Positions 25,287-34,628 are shown, counted from the first letter of the stretch. The stretch: 36,919 bases of DNA from Bacteroides sp. ET71 (GCF_023336905.1 NZ_JAMBLS010000028.1:1-36919); one strand, 5' to 3'. Translations and numbers: made by a program. Notes: a model not told the origin generated them from the sequence alone.

Positions 25287-26963
25287 TCAGTACTTAAAGC
25301 TGCTCCCTCCCAGGAACTCGCGCAGCAGCGACGTGGGCGGAATCTCCTTGTCTTGCACGGGGATGAAGTATTTGATGAACTTCAGCAGGCGGTAGGCCTC
25401 GGCATATTCCGGACAGTTGCGCGGTACGCTGTTCAGGATGGGTTCGGCGTGGTAGCGCAACACGGCAAATTCGAACAACAGGGCCGAGTTGAACATGACG
25501 TCGGCATTCTCTTGGTACGGGAAAATCCATTTGTCCTCGCCTGCGCGTACGCTGGGCCAGCGCGAAATGGTCTCCTGTGCCGAACAGCCGCGGTAATTAT
25601 AGTCCCGGATGATGCGCCGCAACAGGCGGTTGTCCGTAGTGGGAATCCAGTTGTGGTCGTCCAGCGAAATCGTGGTCAGCGCCGATACATAGATTTTGAA
25701 CTTGTTTTCGTCTGGAATTTGCGGCGTCAATTCCGGATTAAGGGCATGGATGCCTTCCAGGATGAGCACCATGTTTTTGTCGATGCGCAGCTTCTCACCG
25801 CGGAACTCTTGTTTGCCGGCAGTGAAGTTGAAACGCGGTAGCTCAACTTCTTCGCCCCGCAACAAAGCTTGCAGTTGGTCATTGAACAACTGCAGGTCGA
25901 GTGCATAGAGCGATTCGTAGTCGTAATTTCCGTTGGCATCGCGCGGAGTCTTTTCGCGGTCTACGAAGTAGTCGTCCAGCGAGATGGGATAGGGGTGCAA
26001 CCCATTTGTCATCAACTGAACCGACAGGCGCTTGCTGAAAGTAGTCTTTCCAGACGATGATGGCCCGGCTATCAGCACCAGCCGTCCGTGAGGGCTGTTA
26101 TCCTGGCAGCGGTTGTAGATTTCGTCAGCAATCTGGGCAATCTTTTTCTCTTGCAGGGCCTCGGCCACTTTGATGAGGTCGGTGGCTGCTCCCTCCTGGC
26201 AGGCGCGGTTGAAGTCGCCCACGTTGCTCAGACCCATGATGTGGTTCCAGCGCAGGTGTTCCTTGAAGATGTCTAACATCTTTTCCTGTTTGACCATCTC
26301 ATCCAGCTTGGTCGGCTCCGTCTTGTTGGGGATGCGGAGCAACAGCCCGTCGTAATATTTCACGAGGTCGAACAGATAGATGAACCCCGTGCTGGGTAAC
26401 AGATTGCCGTAGTAATAATCTATGGTATCGTCCAGCGTATAATAATAAGTATAAAGCGAACCGGACGTTTCCAGCAGTTTTACTTTGTCGTTCATGCCCT
26501 GCTCACTAAAGATACGCACGGCCTCAGTCGTGTGACATTCGGTTCGGTGGAACGGGATGTCTTGTGCAATGATTTCCTGCATGCGTTGCTTAATGGCGGT
26601 GACGTCTGCCAGTTCGATGGGGCGGCCAATACGTAAGTTGCAGAAATAGCCTTTTGAAACAGGGTGTTCCACATAGAGTTTTCCTTGCGGAAACAGCTCA
26701 CGTACGGCTTTATAGAGTATGAAACAGAGTGAACGGACATAGGTGCGCATACCCGAGGGATCGCGCACATCGAGAAACTCTACATCCTTGTTGTTATAAA
26801 CCCGGAAGTTGAGGCCTTCAGAGCGGTTATTGACTTTGGCACTGACCACTTGATAAGGGAAATCAAGATTTAATCCCTGATAAATTTCCAAAAGTGTGCT
26901 CCCAACGGGAAATTCTTTGGAAATATTATTATTTTTGCAACAAATTTGTAACACGTGTTTCAT
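25287..26963 (-). CDS. Nucleoside kinase with TGS/ThrRS-like N-terminus (uridine-kinase type)
   Basis: This 558-residue protein has a small TGS-like domain (1-65), a threonyl-tRNA-synthetase second-domain-like region (about 70-230, with His144 in TECHTTEA) and a C-terminal phosphoribulokinase/uridine-kinase domain. The Walker A motif is GPSSSGKTT (300-308), followed by DDYFVDREKTPRD and LILEGIHALNP as the acceptor and Walker B regions. This architecture is usual in Bacteroidetes and Clostridia and is annotated as a nucleoside or uridine kinase; the role of the synthetase-like part is not known. It is divergent from the Na/Pi transporter gene, with its own promoter (26989-27019) in the 78-bp gap. 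Confidence 0.9.
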   Translation of the reverse strand: MKHVLQICCKNNNISKEFPVGSTLLEIYQGLNLDFPYQVVSAKVNNRSEGLNFRVYNNKDVEFLDVRDPSGMRTYVRSLCFILYKAVRELFPQGKLYVEHPVSKGYFCNLRIGRPIELADVTAIKQRMQEIIAQDIPFHRTECHTTEAVRIFSEQGMNDKVKLLETSGSLYTYYYTLDDTIDYYYGNLLPSTGFIYLFDLVKYYDGLLLRIPNKTEPTKLDEMVKQEKMLDIFKEHLRWNHIMGLSNVGDFNRACQEGAATDLIKVAEALQEKKIAQIADEIYNRCQDNSPHGRLVLIAGPSSSGKTTFSKRLSVQLMTNGLHPYPISLDDYFVDREKTPRDANGNYDYESLYALDLQLFNDQLQALLRGEEVELPRFNFTAGKQEFRGEKLRIDKNMVLILEGIHALNPELTPQIPDENKFKIYVSALTTISLDDHNWIPTTDNRLLRRIIRDYNYRGCSAQETISRWPSVRAGEDKWIFPYQENADVMFNSALLFEFAVLRYHAEPILNSVPRNCPEYAEAYRLLKFIKYFIPVQDKEIPPTSLLREFLGGSSFKY

Positions 26964-26988
26964 CTTCCTTTCTTTTGAATTTGCACCT

Positions 26989-27019
26989 TAAAGATAGGGT
27001 TTAAAACACAAGCTTCAAA
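26989..27019 (-). promoter_or_regulatory. Promoter of the nucleoside kinase gene
   Basis: On the minus strand a TTTG (27016-27019), a 19-bp spacer and TATCTTTA (26989-26996, one mismatch to TAnnTTTG) form a good Bacteroides sigma-ABfr promoter. The leader is about 20 nt. Confidence 0.7.
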
Positions 27020-27041
27020 GAAACCCATTAAATAATTATAG

Positions 27042-28739
27042 ATGGAATATTCTTTTTATGATTTGTTAAAGCTGCTCGGCTCCTTGGCCTTGTTTTTGTA
27101 TGGCATGAAGATCATGAGCGAGGGGCTTCAGAAGTTTGCAGGCGACCGCTTGCGCAAGATTCTCACCGTGATGACAACCAATCGTGTGACGGGAGTACTG
27201 ACCGGTATGTTAATAACAGCCTTGGTACAATCGTCTTCGGCAACCACTGTGATGGTGGTAAGTTTTGTCAATGCGGGACTGCTCACACTCTCCCAATCTA
27301 TCAGTGTTATTATGGGAGCCAATATCGGTACCACAGTGACCGCCTGGGTCATTTCGGCATTGGGATTCCAGGTCGATGTCTCTGCTTTTGCTTTACCGTT
27401 GCTGGCTTTCGGTATTCCGTTGTTGTTTTCGCAGAAAAGTTCCCGTAAATCGGTGGGTGAGTTCATCTTCGGTTTCTCCTTCCTGTTCATGGGGTTGGCG
27501 ATGTTGCAGGCCAATGCACCCGACCTGGAGAAGAATCCAGAGATGTTGGCCTTTGTACAGGAATATACGGACATGGGCTTTGCTTCGGTTTTGCTCTTTG
27601 TTTTTATCGGTACGCTGCTTACCATGATAGTTCAGGCTTCATCGGCTACGATGGCCATCACGCTCATCATGTGCGCCAATGGCTGGATTAGTTTTGAACT
27701 GGGTGCAGCATTGGTGTTGGGTGAAAACATCGGGACCACCATCACAGCAAACTTGGCCGCTTTGACGGGCAACACACAGGCCCGGCGGGCCGCTTTGGCT
27801 CATTTGGTATTCAATGTATTTGGTGTTATCTGGGTGCTTTGCGTTTTCCCTTTCTTCACAGGCGCTGTGTCTTGGTTTGTAGAGCATGTAATGGGTGTGA
27901 CAGAGATGTCGGTAGCTGTTCCTTTCAAGCTTTCGGCTTTCCACACCGCTTTCAACGTGTGCAACGTATTGGTCTTAATCTGGTTCGTTCGTTTTATCGA
28001 GCGGACGGTTTGTGCTATTATCCCGCAAAAAGAACAGGACGAAGAATATCGTCTGCGTTTTATTACAGGTGGCATGTTGTCCACTTCCGAGCTTTCAATC
28101 TTACAGGCCAGCAAAGAGATTCATTTGTTTGCCGAGCGTATTCACCGTATGTTTGGGATGGTGCGTGACTTGTTGCATACGGAAAAAGACGACGATTTCA
28201 ACAAACTGTTCAGCCGGGTAGAAAAATATGAAAACATCAGTGACAGTATGGAATTGGAGATCGCCAACTATCTGAATCAGGTTTCAGAAGGCCGTCTGAG
28301 TTCAGAAAGTAAGTTGCAGATTCGGGGTATGTTGCGTGAAGTGACAGAGATAGAAAGCATAGGAGACAGTTGTTATAACCTGGCACGTACCATTAACCGC
28401 AAGCGACAGGCGAATGAGGACTTTACGGAAGGACAATATGAACATATTCACGAAATGATGAAACTGGTGAACGATGCTCTATTGCAAATGCTGGTAGTTG
28501 TGGAGCGCACAGAGCATCAGCAGGTAGACGTAAACCGTTCGTTTAACTTGGAGAATGAGATAAATAACTATCGTAACCAGTTGAAGAATCAGAACCTCAT
28601 CGACGTAAACAATAAGTCTTACAGCTATCAAATGGGTGTTTATTACATGGACATCATTGCCGAATGTGAGAAGTTGGGCGATTATGTGGTGAATGTAGTG
28701 GAAGCCAATACCGATGTGAAAGAAAAGAAATCGGCTTAA
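27042..28739 (+). CDS. Na+/phosphate cotransporter family protein with PhoU-like tail
   Basis: This inner-membrane phosphate carrier of the NptA/YjbB (PNaS) type has 565 residues. Two inverted membrane repeats carry the signature motifs QSSSATT (about 63-69) and QASSATM (about 199-205), each followed by a GANIGTT or GENIGTT motif. About nine hydrophobic helices fill residues 1-325. The C-terminal ~210 residues (from about 350) are helical and PhoU-like (SEGRLSSESKLQIRGMLREV...), probably for regulation. It could import or export phosphate. It is monocistronic: the kinase gene is divergent and a strong terminator follows. Confidence 0.93.
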   Translation: MEYSFYDLLKLLGSLALFLYGMKIMSEGLQKFAGDRLRKILTVMTTNRVTGVLTGMLITALVQSSSATTVMVVSFVNAGLLTLSQSISVIMGANIGTTVTAWVISALGFQVDVSAFALPLLAFGIPLLFSQKSSRKSVGEFIFGFSFLFMGLAMLQANAPDLEKNPEMLAFVQEYTDMGFASVLLFVFIGTLLTMIVQASSATMAITLIMCANGWISFELGAALVLGENIGTTITANLAALTGNTQARRAALAHLVFNVFGVIWVLCVFPFFTGAVSWFVEHVMGVTEMSVAVPFKLSAFHTAFNVCNVLVLIWFVRFIERTVCAIIPQKEQDEEYRLRFITGGMLSTSELSILQASKEIHLFAERIHRMFGMVRDLLHTEKDDDFNKLFSRVEKYENISDSMELEIANYLNQVSEGRLSSESKLQIRGMLREVTEIESIGDSCYNLARTINRKRQANEDFTEGQYEHIHEMMKLVNDALLQMLVVVERTEHQQVDVNRSFNLENEINNYRNQLKNQNLIDVNNKSYSYQMGVYYMDIIAECEKLGDYVVNVVEANTDVKEKKSA

Positions 28740-28793
28740 GACGATTCTTTGGTGCGAAGTTTGTCACGTTTTACAGTGTCTTCGCATGATATG

Positions 28794-28838
28794 AAAACGG
28801 TTGGCCATGGGAATCTTTTTCCCGGCCAACCGTTTTTT
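28794..28838. terminator. Terminator between the Na/Pi transporter and rubredoxin genes
   Basis: AAAACGGTTGGCC (28794-28806) and GGCCAACCGTTTT (28824-28836) form a perfect 13-bp stem followed by more T residues. An inner GGGAA..TTCCC stem sits in the loop. The A-run on the left lets it work in both directions for the two convergent genes. Confidence 0.88.
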
Positions 28839-28846
28839 GTTCCTAT

Positions 28847-29008
28847 TTATTCGCTTGCTTCAAAGTCTTCTTTGCCTACTCCACAGAGTGGACATACCCA
28901 ATCGTCGGGTAAATCATTGAAGGAAGTTCCAGGCGCAACACCGTTTTCGGGGTCGCCTAATGCGGGGTCATAAACATAACCGCATACGTTGCAGACATAT
29001 TTTTCCAT
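28847..29008 (-). CDS. Rubredoxin
   Basis: This 53-residue protein, starting [20 protein letters not shown], is a classic rubredoxin. A single iron is held by four cysteines in CNVCG (Cys6, Cys9) and CPLCG (Cys39, Cys42), with the usual [18 protein letters not shown] between. Rubredoxins carry one electron in the cytoplasm of anaerobes, often to rubrerythrin or superoxide reductase for oxygen-stress defence. No such partner gene is in this window. It lies 100 bp downstream of the butyrate kinase gene on the same strand. I see no TAnnTTTG box before it, so its promoter is uncertain. Confidence 0.97.
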   Translation of the reverse strand: MEKYVCNVCGYVYDPALGDPENGVAPGTSFNDLPDDWVCPLCGVGKEDFEASE

Positions 29009-29108
29009 ATTCTTTTTCTTATTTGTTTGGGTTGATAGTTTTTCTATAATAAACTGATAACACGTGTATTCAGCTCTTGTTCATTCCGGTTTTGGCATTT
29101 AAGTTTCT

Positions 29109-30170
29109 TTAGCAATATTCCTGTACATTCAGTTCGCCGCGCAGAGCTCCCAAGGCATTGAGCGCTAAAGCCTCCAGCTCGTCTTCGCCAGGATAGACTT
29201 GTACAGGTGCCAGAAAAGTGATGCGTTTGGTCAGGCGAGAGATGACGTAATCTGAATGAGCTATCCCGCCTGTTAACAAGATGGCATCCACTTGGCCATA
29301 GAGCACAGCCGCAGAAGCACAGATATACTTAGCTATTTGATATATCATAGCATCCAATACCAGTCGGGCATGTTCATCCCCTTTTTCAATCCGTCCGATG
29401 ATGGCAGGAATGTTTGTGGTTCCCAGATGTGCAGCCAGTCCCGCATGGCCTGAGATACGTTTTTTCAATTCTTCGCGGGTGAATCGTCCGGAATAGCACA
29501 GGTCAATGAGTGCGCCGGCGGGCAGAGTCCCGGCTCGTTCGGGAGAAAAAGGGCCTTCGCCGTCAAGAGCATTATTGACATCGATGCAACGCCCGTGGCG
29601 GTGTGTACCAATAGATATACCACCACCCAAGTGACAGATGATGAGGTTGAAATCTTCGTATTGTTGTCCTTGCTCGCGGGCAAAACGCCGGGCCACGGCG
29701 CGTTGGTTAAGGGCATGCCAAGTGGTGATGCGCGGCATGAGGGGCGAACCGGTGATGCGTGCCACGTCATCCAGCTCGTCCGTTACACCCGGGTCGGCAA
29801 TGAAAGCGCGGCAGCCACAGATACTTTTGGCCAGGTGTGCGGCGATGAGGCAACCCAGGTTGCAGGCATGAGGGCGGGGAGCATGCAGGGCATCGTGCAG
29901 CATCTGTGCATTTATCTCATATACGCCACCGGGAATTGGCTTGAACAGTCCGCCGCGACCGATGACAGCATCAAACTGCAGAGGAATGTTGTCGGCTGCC
30001 AGTTCATGCAGTACTACCTCCTTGCGGAAGTCAAACTGGTCGGTGACGTGGGCAAAGGCAGATAGCTCTTCTATGGAATGATGTAGTTTACGGACCAGTC
30101 GGGGAGTGGTATCTTCGTAGACGGCTACCTTGGTAGAAGTAGAACCGGGGTTGATGGCAAGTATCTTCAT
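29109..30170 (-). CDS. buk: Butyrate kinase (ASKHA acetokinase family)
   Basis: Buk makes ATP and a short carboxylic acid from butyryl phosphate, or the reverse. The 353-residue protein has the N-terminal phosphate-binding MKILAINPGSTSTKVAVY, the GRGGLFKPIPGG segment typical of Buk, CHLGGGISIG, and the adenosine-binding LLTGGIAHSDYV. It follows the phosphate butyryltransferase gene by 134 bp, which makes a Ptb-Buk pair. Without the crotonyl/butyryl-CoA genes nearby, the pair may act on branched acyl-CoAs (isobutyryl or isovaleryl) from amino-acid breakdown. That is inference; both enzyme families are known to accept such substrates. Confidence 0.94.
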   Translation of the reverse strand: MKILAINPGSTSTKVAVYEDTTPRLVRKLHHSIEELSAFAHVTDQFDFRKEVVLHELAADNIPLQFDAVIGRGGLFKPIPGGVYEINAQMLHDALHAPRPHACNLGCLIAAHLAKSICGCRAFIADPGVTDELDDVARITGSPLMPRITTWHALNQRAVARRFAREQGQQYEDFNLIICHLGGGISIGTHRHGRCIDVNNALDGEGPFSPERAGTLPAGALIDLCYSGRFTREELKKRISGHAGLAAHLGTTNIPAIIGRIEKGDEHARLVLDAMIYQIAKYICASAAVLYGQVDAILLTGGIAHSDYVISRLTKRITFLAPVQVYPGEDELEALALNALGALRGELNVQEYC

Positions 30171-30304
30171 AGTGGCTGATGTTTTGGGTTACGAACCATA
30201 ATCAAAGTCGGTGGTTTGCGGTATGTATAGGGTATAATACGGTTTATGTATTCTTATAATCTGTGACTTATGACACGTTTCAGTGCAGTGAGCCCATTGT
30301 CGGA

Positions 30305-31213
30305 TTATTCCGATGTCAGGCAGGCCATGGCAATGCTGTAATATTTCGACAGCCCCGAATCACTGCGCGAAGGCAGTACGACGGGACACATGGGCCCTTG
30401 CAACAGGCCTGCCATGTCGGCGTGGCAGAACAGAGATACAGTCTTGTAGAACGCATTGGCACTTTCGATGTTGGGGAAGATGAGAACGTCGGCTTCTCCT
30501 TCGATGGGCGAGACAATGCCTTTGATGTCGCCACTGGTTTTCTCGCATGCCGTCTTCACGTCCAACGGGCCGTCGATAATGACGTTGCCAAACTCGCCGG
30601 CTTCGGCCAGTTCTACGATATTTACATAGTCCAGCGAATGAGGGAATTTGGCACTGACTTTCTCCGTGCAGTGGATAAGGGCGATGCGGGGCTGCTGTAT
30701 GCCAAAATGATGGCAGGTACGGATGGCATACTGAATCATCTCGATGCGCTGTTGCAGGGTGGGGCGGGGGATGACCGCCGCGTCTGAAAAGAACAGCAGC
30801 TTGTCATACGTCGGAATCTGTACCACGGACAAGTGTGTCAATACCCGTCCACGAGGAAGCAATCCATGCTCCTTGTCCAAAACGGCATGCAGCAGATTGT
30901 CAGTGTTGATAATACCTTTCATCAGGATGTCGGCTTCACCGTCGCGTATAGCCTGCACGGCCCTTCTGGCTGCGGTATCAGGATCATCTTCTGGCAAGAC
31001 GTGCACATATTGAGGATAATCTTTCAATGTGGGATAATGCTCTAATATGGCAGGATTGCCAATCATCAGGAACTCGGCAATGCCTTCGCGCAAGCAGCGT
31101 GCAATGGCATATTCCGTATTGGGGTCATTGGCGCAGACCACGGCAATGCGTTTCCGCTGGTTCAAAGTCTGCAAGTGTGATGTGAGTTGCTTAAAACTGC
31201 GTATAGGGTTCAT
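30305..31213 (-). CDS. ptb: Phosphate butyryltransferase (Ptb)
   Basis: Ptb converts butyryl-CoA and phosphate to butyryl phosphate and CoA, feeding butyrate kinase. The 302-residue protein belongs to the PTA/PTB family and has the characteristic stretches ADILMKGIINTDNLLHAVL, GPLDVKTACEKT and a closing ADVLIFPNIESANAFYK followed by CPVVLPSRSDS. Length matches Ptb rather than the larger Pta. ATG 31213 is preferred; the longer frame adds a hydrophobic stretch over the promoter. It is read first, then buk. A -7 box lies at 31230-31237. Confidence 0.94.
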   Translation of the reverse strand: MNPIRSFKQLTSHLQTLNQRKRIAVVCANDPNTEYAIARCLREGIAEFLMIGNPAILEHYPTLKDYPQYVHVLPEDDPDTAARRAVQAIRDGEADILMKGIINTDNLLHAVLDKEHGLLPRGRVLTHLSVVQIPTYDKLLFFSDAAVIPRPTLQQRIEMIQYAIRTCHHFGIQQPRIALIHCTEKVSAKFPHSLDYVNIVELAEAGEFGNVIIDGPLDVKTACEKTSGDIKGIVSPIEGEADVLIFPNIESANAFYKTVSLFCHADMAGLLQGPMCPVVLPSRSDSGLSKYYSIAMACLTSE

Positions 31214-31229
31214 GGTGTCGGATTTTTGG

Positions 31230-31237
31230 CAAATATA
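31230..31237 (-). promoter_or_regulatory. -7 box of the ptb-buk unit
   Basis: On the minus strand TATATTTG matches TAnnTTTG, 17 bp before the ptb ATG. I see no clear TTTG at 19-21 bp upstream. Confidence 0.5.
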
Positions 31238-31413
31238 CAGCAAAATGTCGAGAAATATAGCCTTGTAGAGCGAAAAAATTGAGCCGTATGCTGACAAAAG
31301 TTCATTTTCTCTCTTCGTGTGGAGCTTTTGTTTTGTGCGGATGTCCGGATGCTTTCAGGGAGAAAGGATTATTTTTTCGATACAGATGGGGCCTTTATAC
31401 GGAAAAGATTTTG

Positions 31414-31421
31414 TAAGTTTG
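31414..31421 (+). promoter_or_regulatory. -7 box of the GH9 gene
   Basis: TAAGTTTG matches TAnnTTTG and lies 60 bp before the preferred ATG at 31482. A TTTA occurs 16 bp upstream, which is short for the usual 19-21 bp spacing. Confidence 0.45.
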
Positions 31422-31481
31422 CGTTTGTCAGCAGGAAGTGTTTCTTTAAGCTGTCATGTAGAACTTTTTATTTGTAAAGAT

Positions 31482-33794
31482 ATGAAAGGGCGACTTGTTT
31501 TTTGTGCATTTTGGCTTGTATTGTTGGCTATTCCCGGAGTAAATGCCACCAAATTGGTGGAGGTGAAAGTGGTGGATAAAGACTATCTGATGCTGTTCTT
31601 TAAAGACGGTGAAGTCTTTTATCGCGATGACGGTAAAGGCCCCAGCGCCTGTCGCGGACATGCTTGGGCGGAAGGCGATGACACGCTGAAAACCTATGGC
31701 AGAGAATTGGACGTGCAGTTGGCTGCGCTTGCTTCTTCTTGGTCGGTTGTTTCGCCTGACGATTCTTATTATGAGGCTCCGGGCAGGCAGCCGTTGGCAG
31801 TCTATCGCAAGTCGAAGGTGATGAATACAGATGCGAAATTCAACTACAAGCTGAATCATTGGATTTATTTGAAACTGCCTTCGTCCATGAAGGAGGGAAG
31901 CACATACGTAGTGAGGCTGAATCCGGCCTTGGGCGCAGACAAGGCGGAAGCGGAGATTGTTTTCGATGTGACCCGTTGCATGTCGGAAGCTGTTCATGTG
32001 AACATAATAGGATATACGCCGGAAAGTGCGGTCAAGGCAGCCGACCTTTATCTTTGGATGGGTGACGGGGGACAGCGCGATTACAGTAGCTTTGAAGGGA
32101 ATAAAGTGTGGCTGTATAATGTGGCGACCGGCAGAAAACAAAGGGTAGGCAAGGTGAATTTTTGGAAGACTTGTCAGACCCATACAGAAGCTTTGGGCAG
32201 AAATCTGACCGGTTCTGACGTCTGGAATATTGACTTTACATCGAAGGTCGCTCCCGGGCGTTATCGGCTCGTTGTGGAAGGGGTGGGTTGCAGCATGGAT
32301 TTCGACATTGATGAAGAGGTCTATTTCGAGCCCTATAAGACGCAGGTGCGAGGCTACTATTATATGCGTTTGGGAGAAGACCGTCCGGACATGACCCCGA
32401 TTCCCCGGCGTCCCTTGTTTATCCCGGAAACTGACCCCAAGGGATTTACCATCTATCTGACCGATTTGCAGCCTTGGCATCCCGAATGGAAACAGTATCA
32501 GGGGGACATTTGGGACGAGCCTCATTTCAAGCCGGCCCTTCAGTCGATGTTCTGGCGTCACCGTTTGCCGGGCAATCCGGTCAATACAGTTGCGCGGGGT
32601 GGGCACAGCGATGCTTTCGACTGGGACAGGCATTTGGCGCATGTCAGCAATATTTATGACATGCTTTTGCCTTATTTCCTGACCGGCGGCAAGCTGGATG
32701 ATGACGACTTGCAGATAGGGGAAAGCGGAAATGGTATTCCCGATGTGATGGATGAAGCGCGCAATGAAGTGGATTTCTGGTTGAGCCTGCGCGACGGAGA
32801 GGCTTATTGTCACGGCCTGACAAATCCTTCGGCCGAGCATACGGTCATGTTCCAGGCCGGGGCCACGACGATGGCCGCTTGGGCCAACGCAGCCAATTGC
32901 GCCATGATGGCCGACTGTTTCCGCATTTCCGGACATAAGGAATTGGAAGCGTATTATGCGGATGAAGCGGTGAAGGCATTTGATTTCGCTTCACGGCAAC
33001 CCGACTTGCAGTTGGACGACAAGCAAGACATTGGCGACTGTGTCATGTCTGGACGCGATTTCAAGCATATGGCGGCAGCCTTTCTCTACAATGTCACCGG
33101 GGACAAGAAGTGGGAGGACATCATGGCTGCTGAATGTTTGAAGGAAGACGGCAAGCCTTTGGTGCTTGACGCCCGGCGGGGATGCCAGATTTGGGGAACC
33201 GCAGCCTACCTGAATACTCCCCGTCCGAGACATTACCCGGAACTATATGCGGCCCTGAAGGCTGCGGTGGCGGAACAGGCCAGGCAGAAACATGTTGTCC
33301 ACATCGACGAGCGCCCGTCCCGTCGTTCGTCGGACAACAATTACTGGCAGACGGCTCAAAACTTGCATTTGGTTATTCTGGCGCATTTTGTAGCCGGGAA
33401 AGACAGCGAAAAGAAACTGTTGGAGAAAACAATGCTGTTAGAAGCCGACTGGGGACTTGGACGCAACCCAAGCAATAGGGTGGAAATGACCGGGCTGGGG
33501 CAACGGTGTGTGGAAAATTGCTATACCACCGGACGCAACGACGGCACTCCGGGACTGCATCCGGGACATACTCCCTATAACAACCTGGACACTTGGAACA
33601 AGAGCAATGGAAGCGACCCGCAGTGGTTTGTGGAGAAAGGTTATCCGGAGTGGAAGACAGGCGGCTGGCCCCACCAAGAAGCTTATTTCAATTGCCGGTA
33701 TGTGTGGGCCAATGGCGAGTTCACACCCCGGCAAACGATGCGCGGAAAAATGGCCTTGTACGGCTATTTGCTTGGTATGCAACGGAAGCATTGA
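31482..33794 (+). CDS. Secreted glycoside hydrolase family 9 enzyme
   Basis: This 770-residue exported protein has a signal peptide (MKGRLVFCAFWLVLLAIPGV), an N-terminal beta domain of unclear type (about 24-165), an N-terminal cellulase-type Ig domain (about 168-275, from AVHVNIIGYTPESAVKAADL) and an (alpha/alpha)6 GH9 catalytic domain (about 285-765) with the typical NGIPDVMDEARNEVDFWL. The general base/nucleophilic-water pair is Asp377 and Asp380 in SDAFDWDRH, where most GH9 enzymes read DAGDH. The proton donor is probably Glu733 in HQEAYFN. It may act on beta-glucan or beta-glucosaminide; the specificity is not evident. It is not beside susC/susD. ATG 31482 is chosen for the signal peptide; the longer frame crosses the promoter. 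Confidence 0.88.
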   Translation: MKGRLVFCAFWLVLLAIPGVNATKLVEVKVVDKDYLMLFFKDGEVFYRDDGKGPSACRGHAWAEGDDTLKTYGRELDVQLAALASSWSVVSPDDSYYEAPGRQPLAVYRKSKVMNTDAKFNYKLNHWIYLKLPSSMKEGSTYVVRLNPALGADKAEAEIVFDVTRCMSEAVHVNIIGYTPESAVKAADLYLWMGDGGQRDYSSFEGNKVWLYNVATGRKQRVGKVNFWKTCQTHTEALGRNLTGSDVWNIDFTSKVAPGRYRLVVEGVGCSMDFDIDEEVYFEPYKTQVRGYYYMRLGEDRPDMTPIPRRPLFIPETDPKGFTIYLTDLQPWHPEWKQYQGDIWDEPHFKPALQSMFWRHRLPGNPVNTVARGGHSDAFDWDRHLAHVSNIYDMLLPYFLTGGKLDDDDLQIGESGNGIPDVMDEARNEVDFWLSLRDGEAYCHGLTNPSAEHTVMFQAGATTMAAWANAANCAMMADCFRISGHKELEAYYADEAVKAFDFASRQPDLQLDDKQDIGDCVMSGRDFKHMAAAFLYNVTGDKKWEDIMAAECLKEDGKPLVLDARRGCQIWGTAAYLNTPRPRHYPELYAALKAAVAEQARQKHVVHIDERPSRRSSDNNYWQTAQNLHLVILAHFVAGKDSEKKLLEKTMLLEADWGLGRNPSNRVEMTGLGQRCVENCYTTGRNDGTPGLHPGHTPYNNLDTWNKSNGSDPQWFVEKGYPEWKTGGWPHQEAYFNCRYVWANGEFTPRQTMRGKMALYGYLLGMQRKH

Positions 33795-33857
33795 GCCTGT
33801 GGGCTGTCGGGCGGCTTCCATGCTCCGACACGTCCGTAGACAGCCTGAGCGGCATGT

Positions 33858-34628
33858 CTATCCCTCGATGTTTTGCACCTCTACTTCTTTCACTTTCTTG
33901 AAGAGGTCGGAGGCGAAGATGAAGTTGTTAAGCTGTCCGTTGGTCGAAGTAAATATATCATCTTTCGAGCCTTCCCACTCTTTGCGCCCTTGGTAGATGA
34001 AGATGATTTTTTCACCGATGCCCATCACAGAGTTCATGTCGTGGGTATTGATGAGCGTGGTCATGTTATACTCGCGTGTGATGTCGTGGATAAGGTCGTC
34101 AATGACGAGCGATGTTTTCGGGTCGAGGCCGGAGTTGGGCTCGTCGCAGAAAAGATATTGGGGATTGAGGGCGATGGCGCGGGCAATGGCCACGCGTTTT
34201 TGCATGCCGCCGCTGATTTCGCCGGGATACTTGTTGCCCGCGTCCGTCAGGTTTACTCGGTCCAGGCAGAATTGGGCACGCTTGGTACGGTCGCGCAAGG
34301 TGTCGTTGGAAAACATATTGAGAGGGAACATGACATTTTCTAATACGGTCATGGAGTCGAACAAGGCTGCGCTTTGGAAAATCATGCCCATTTCGCGGCG
34401 CAGCGATTTCTTTTCTGCTTTTCCCATGGCCAGGAAGTTGCGGCCGTCATACAGCAGTTCGCCCCGTTCGGGGGTCAACAACCCTACGATGCATTTCATC
34501 AATACGGTTTTTCCCGAACCACTCTGTCCGATGATGAGGTTGGTCTTTCCGTTTTCAAAAGAAGCGCTGATGTTGCTTAACACCTCTTTACCGTCGAATG
34601 ACTTATATAGTCCTTTCAGTTCAATCAT
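33858..34628 (-). CDS. mlaF: MlaF-like ABC transporter ATPase (phospholipid/MCE transport)
   Basis: This 256-residue cytoplasmic ATPase of an Mla-type lipid transporter has a complete set of motifs: Walker A GQSGSGKT (34-41), Q-loop FQSAALFDSMTV, signature SGGMQKR, Walker B YLFCDEPNSGLDP and the H-loop INTHD. The SGGMQKR signature and the DEPNSGLDP wording are typical of MlaF. It pairs with the MlaE permease encoded 174 bp upstream, which it would drive to move phospholipids between inner and outer membranes. An MCE-domain substrate-binding protein (MlaD) is expected with them but is not in this window. The gene converges on the GH9 gene 63 bp away; that gap shows no strong terminator. Confidence 0.93.
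   Translation of the reverse strand: MIELKGLYKSFDGKEVLSNISASFENGKTNLIIGQSGSGKTVLMKCIVGLLTPERGELLYDGRNFLAMGKAEKKSLRREMGMIFQSAALFDSMTVLENVMFPLNMFSNDTLRDRTKRAQFCLDRVNLTDAGNKYPGEISGGMQKRVAIARAIALNPQYLFCDEPNSGLDPKTSLVIDDLIHDITREYNMTTLINTHDMNSVMGIGEKIIFIYQGRKEWEGSKDDIFTSTNGQLNNFIFASDLFKKVKEVEVQNIEG

Noticed and set aside
31317-31481. Longer GH9 reading from 31317
   Set aside because: It covers the -7 box and hides the clear signal peptide that starts at 31482.
33795-33857. Terminator between the convergent GH9 and mlaF genes
   Set aside because: Only a 7-bp GGCTGTC/GACAGCC pairing with a long loop and no T-run is present.
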